NCBI GenBank assembly: GCA_003427395.1
Contig: BFEA01000563.1
Span: forward strand, 913,995-946,005
Direction of reading: 5' to 3'
Length of the DNA: 32,011 nt
From: Chara braunii
Taxonomy: Eukaryota > Streptophyta > Charophyceae > Charales > Characeae
Under the pieces are notes generated by a model. That model saw only the letters and a list, made by a program, of their open reading frames with translations, was not told the origin of the DNA and did not search any database. Every line of letters starts with the position of its first letter. The first letter of the stretch is position 1. The position numbers were made by a program, and so were the translations under genes. Shown one piece after another: positions 30,905-32,011 of the stretch.

Positions 30905-31012
30905 GCAAAAAAAACGTATACTTATTTAGACAAACAAAAGAGTTTGTTATTATTAATGGAGAAAAGATTGGACATTCTTCTTGTACGTATGAATTTTTGC
31001 TCTATACATTCA
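30905..31012 (+). pseudogene. Possible organellar rps4 (ribosomal protein S4) scrap
   Basis: The frame reads TYLDKQKSLLLLMEKRLDIL followed by LVRMNFCSI. S4 proteins enter their RNA-binding domain with a (L)ExRLDxxLxRxxF motif, which EKRLDILLVRMNF fits. The similarity is short and lost after CSI. If correct, it would be from a mitochondrial or plastid genome. Low to moderate confidence, helped by organelle-like neighbours. Confidence 0.4.
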
Positions 31013-31145
31013 TTTTTAGGGTGCGTTATGTTTGGGGGAAGAGGGTAGCAGCCACGTGTACTTCCCCAGAGAGTAATGTCAGGCCCTCACTATGTACGAC
31101 CACCTTTAGCTAATCCGCTTCCTATCGGTAGTGGGTCCGAACCCT

Positions 31146-31193
31146 GGATTCGAGCCTTGGTCTGCCTTTTCCCTGGGTGTACGAACTGAGCTA
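31146..31193 (-). promoter_or_regulatory. tRNA-like A and B boxes, probable SINE head
   Basis: On the minus strand TAGCTCAGTTCG (A-box-like, 31182-31193) precedes GGCTCGAATCC (B-box-like, 31146-31156). The D and T arms do not pair as in a real tRNA. A 26-bp A run on this strand (31220-31245) lies just upstream and may be the tail of another retroposon. Confidence 0.5.
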
Positions 31194-31245
31194 CAGTAGG
31201 CCCGTTGGTCCTTGGCCAGGTTTTTTTTTTTTTTTTTTTTTTTTG

Positions 31246-31870
31246 GGACGCTCCATCTATTGGTGGGGAGCAACTGCAGGCAACACAAAACATGGGCCGA
31301 CCGATGCCGCCTACCTATCGAAAGGCGGCGGTTGCCGATCTGAAGCAAGCGGCCCAGGAGTGGTGTCCACACGTCAGTACTGGTTCTACCACCAGGAAGT
31401 GCGTGTCTAGGGGTTTAGCATGTCAGCAGGCACGGGGAGAGTGCACATGGGGACAGGCCTCCTGCACGCTCGGTTTCTAGCAGAGGAGTGGATGAGATCG
31501 ACGAAGGAAACAGTTGTGGTCGATGCTCTCGTCGGGATATACGGACGCAGCAGGTGGATTCACGATGTCGGCGATGATGGCTTCCAAGCTTTTGGGCTTA
31601 TCGATACCTTGCTTGTTCCATTTCGATGTGAATGGGCCTGTGAAGTCACAAGTGTAGTGAATGAATGAAATCTATGCGATCAGAATCGAGGGGACAAGGC
31701 AACAAGAAAACATCACCGCCTGTTGCAAAATTTTGACCTAACCCTTGCTTGAAGGGGCCTCCTTCGTCGAGTTGCTGCCGCGTGCGACGCGTCGCGTGGG
31801 TGCACTTGTCGTCGTTGGTCTCTTTCGACAATTCCCGAGTGGTCTGAACAGGAGACGGGAGGCAGGGCCA
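31246..31870. other. GC-rich unassigned stretch with two open frames
   Basis: A plus-strand frame to 31480 (MGRPMPPTYRKAAVADLKQA...) and one at 31420-31668 (LAEEWMRSTKETVVVDALVG...) overlap in different frames. I recognise neither. The first has several Cys residues near its end. They could be exons or a retroelement scrap. Confidence 0.35.
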
Positions 31871-31874
31871 AAGA

Positions 31875-32011
31875 GGAGGAGGGAGGGAGAGTGAGGGGGG
31901 TAAGGAGGAGGGAGGGAGAGTGAGGAAGGTAAGGACGGAGGGAGGGAGAGGGAGGAGGGAGAGGGGTGAGGAGGAGGGAGGGAGAGGGATAAGGACGACG
32001 GAGGGAGAGGG
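31875..32011. repeat. GGA-rich minisatellite with G-quadruplex potential
   Basis: Units of GGAGGAGGGAGGGAGAG start at 31875, 31904, 31933, 31970 and 31993, with lengths 29, 29, 37, 23 and at least 19 bp. Most end in TAA or TGA. The array runs off the window end. Several G3 runs lie within 20 bp of each other. Confidence 0.9.

Noticed and set aside
30621-30905. A single 94-residue protein
   Set aside because: Its first part is psaB DNA read in the wrong frame and only the last ~28 residues match pyruvate dehydrogenase E1 beta, so it spans a junction.

Overview
The window looks like nuclear DNA from a large, repeat-rich genome of a photosynthetic eukaryote, assembled from short reads. Three things point this way: long homopolymer and dinucleotide runs, decayed non-LTR retrotransposons plus foldback DNA transposons, and a block of organelle-like coding scraps. 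One scrap reads [11 protein letters not shown] where, from memory, land-plant PsaB has a different string, so I lean towards an alga, possibly a streptophyte alga. This is inference; nothing names the species. I found no intact protein-coding gene. Almost every supportable feature is a mobile element, a relic of one, a tandem repeat or an assembly artefact.

Layout. 1-1,204 holds microsatellites, a tRNA-like pol III head and a perfect 24-bp hairpin. 1,429-3,169 is a complete PIF/Harbinger-type element (26-bp perfect terminal inverted repeats, TAA target duplication) with a transposase N-terminal relic on the minus strand. 3,262-3,423 is a CT/CG/CA composite microsatellite. 4,000-9,000 is AT-rich and carries several foldback elements (4,011-4,170; 5,273-5,643; 6,614-6,950 with an 8-bp target duplication), a SINE-like unit, and two dispersed families: family 1 with GGGTNACC ends and family 2 with CTAGGC ends, one copy of family 2 nested in family 1. 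10,600-15,000 holds poly(A)-tailed retroposons, divergent tandem arrays, and a retroposon interrupted by a family 1 element beside its own uninterrupted copy. 16,296-17,240 has two family 1 copies fused tail to tail. 17,792-18,166 is a tandem array.

19,460-22,170 is a decayed LINE on the minus strand with recognisable reverse transcriptase and C-terminal pieces, followed by a 522-bp foldback MITE (22,361-22,882). 24,110-25,870 contains two adjacent degenerate arrays, one alternating between two ~120-bp unit types and one with eleven CATTG-core units whose spacing shrinks. 29,074-29,164 (minus) is U6 snRNA-like. 29,985-30,167 (minus) is a second LINE reverse transcriptase scrap. 30,390-31,012 is a mosaic of organelle-like pieces (LAGLIDADG-like, psaB, pyruvate dehydrogenase E1 beta, possible rps4). 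The window ends in a GGA-rich minisatellite.

Two positions (11,569-11,606 and 29,444-29,481) carry the Nextera transposon-end junction adaptor flanked by exact duplications of 219 and 149 bp. These are assembly errors, not biology, and they mean that junctions elsewhere in the window should be checked against raw reads.
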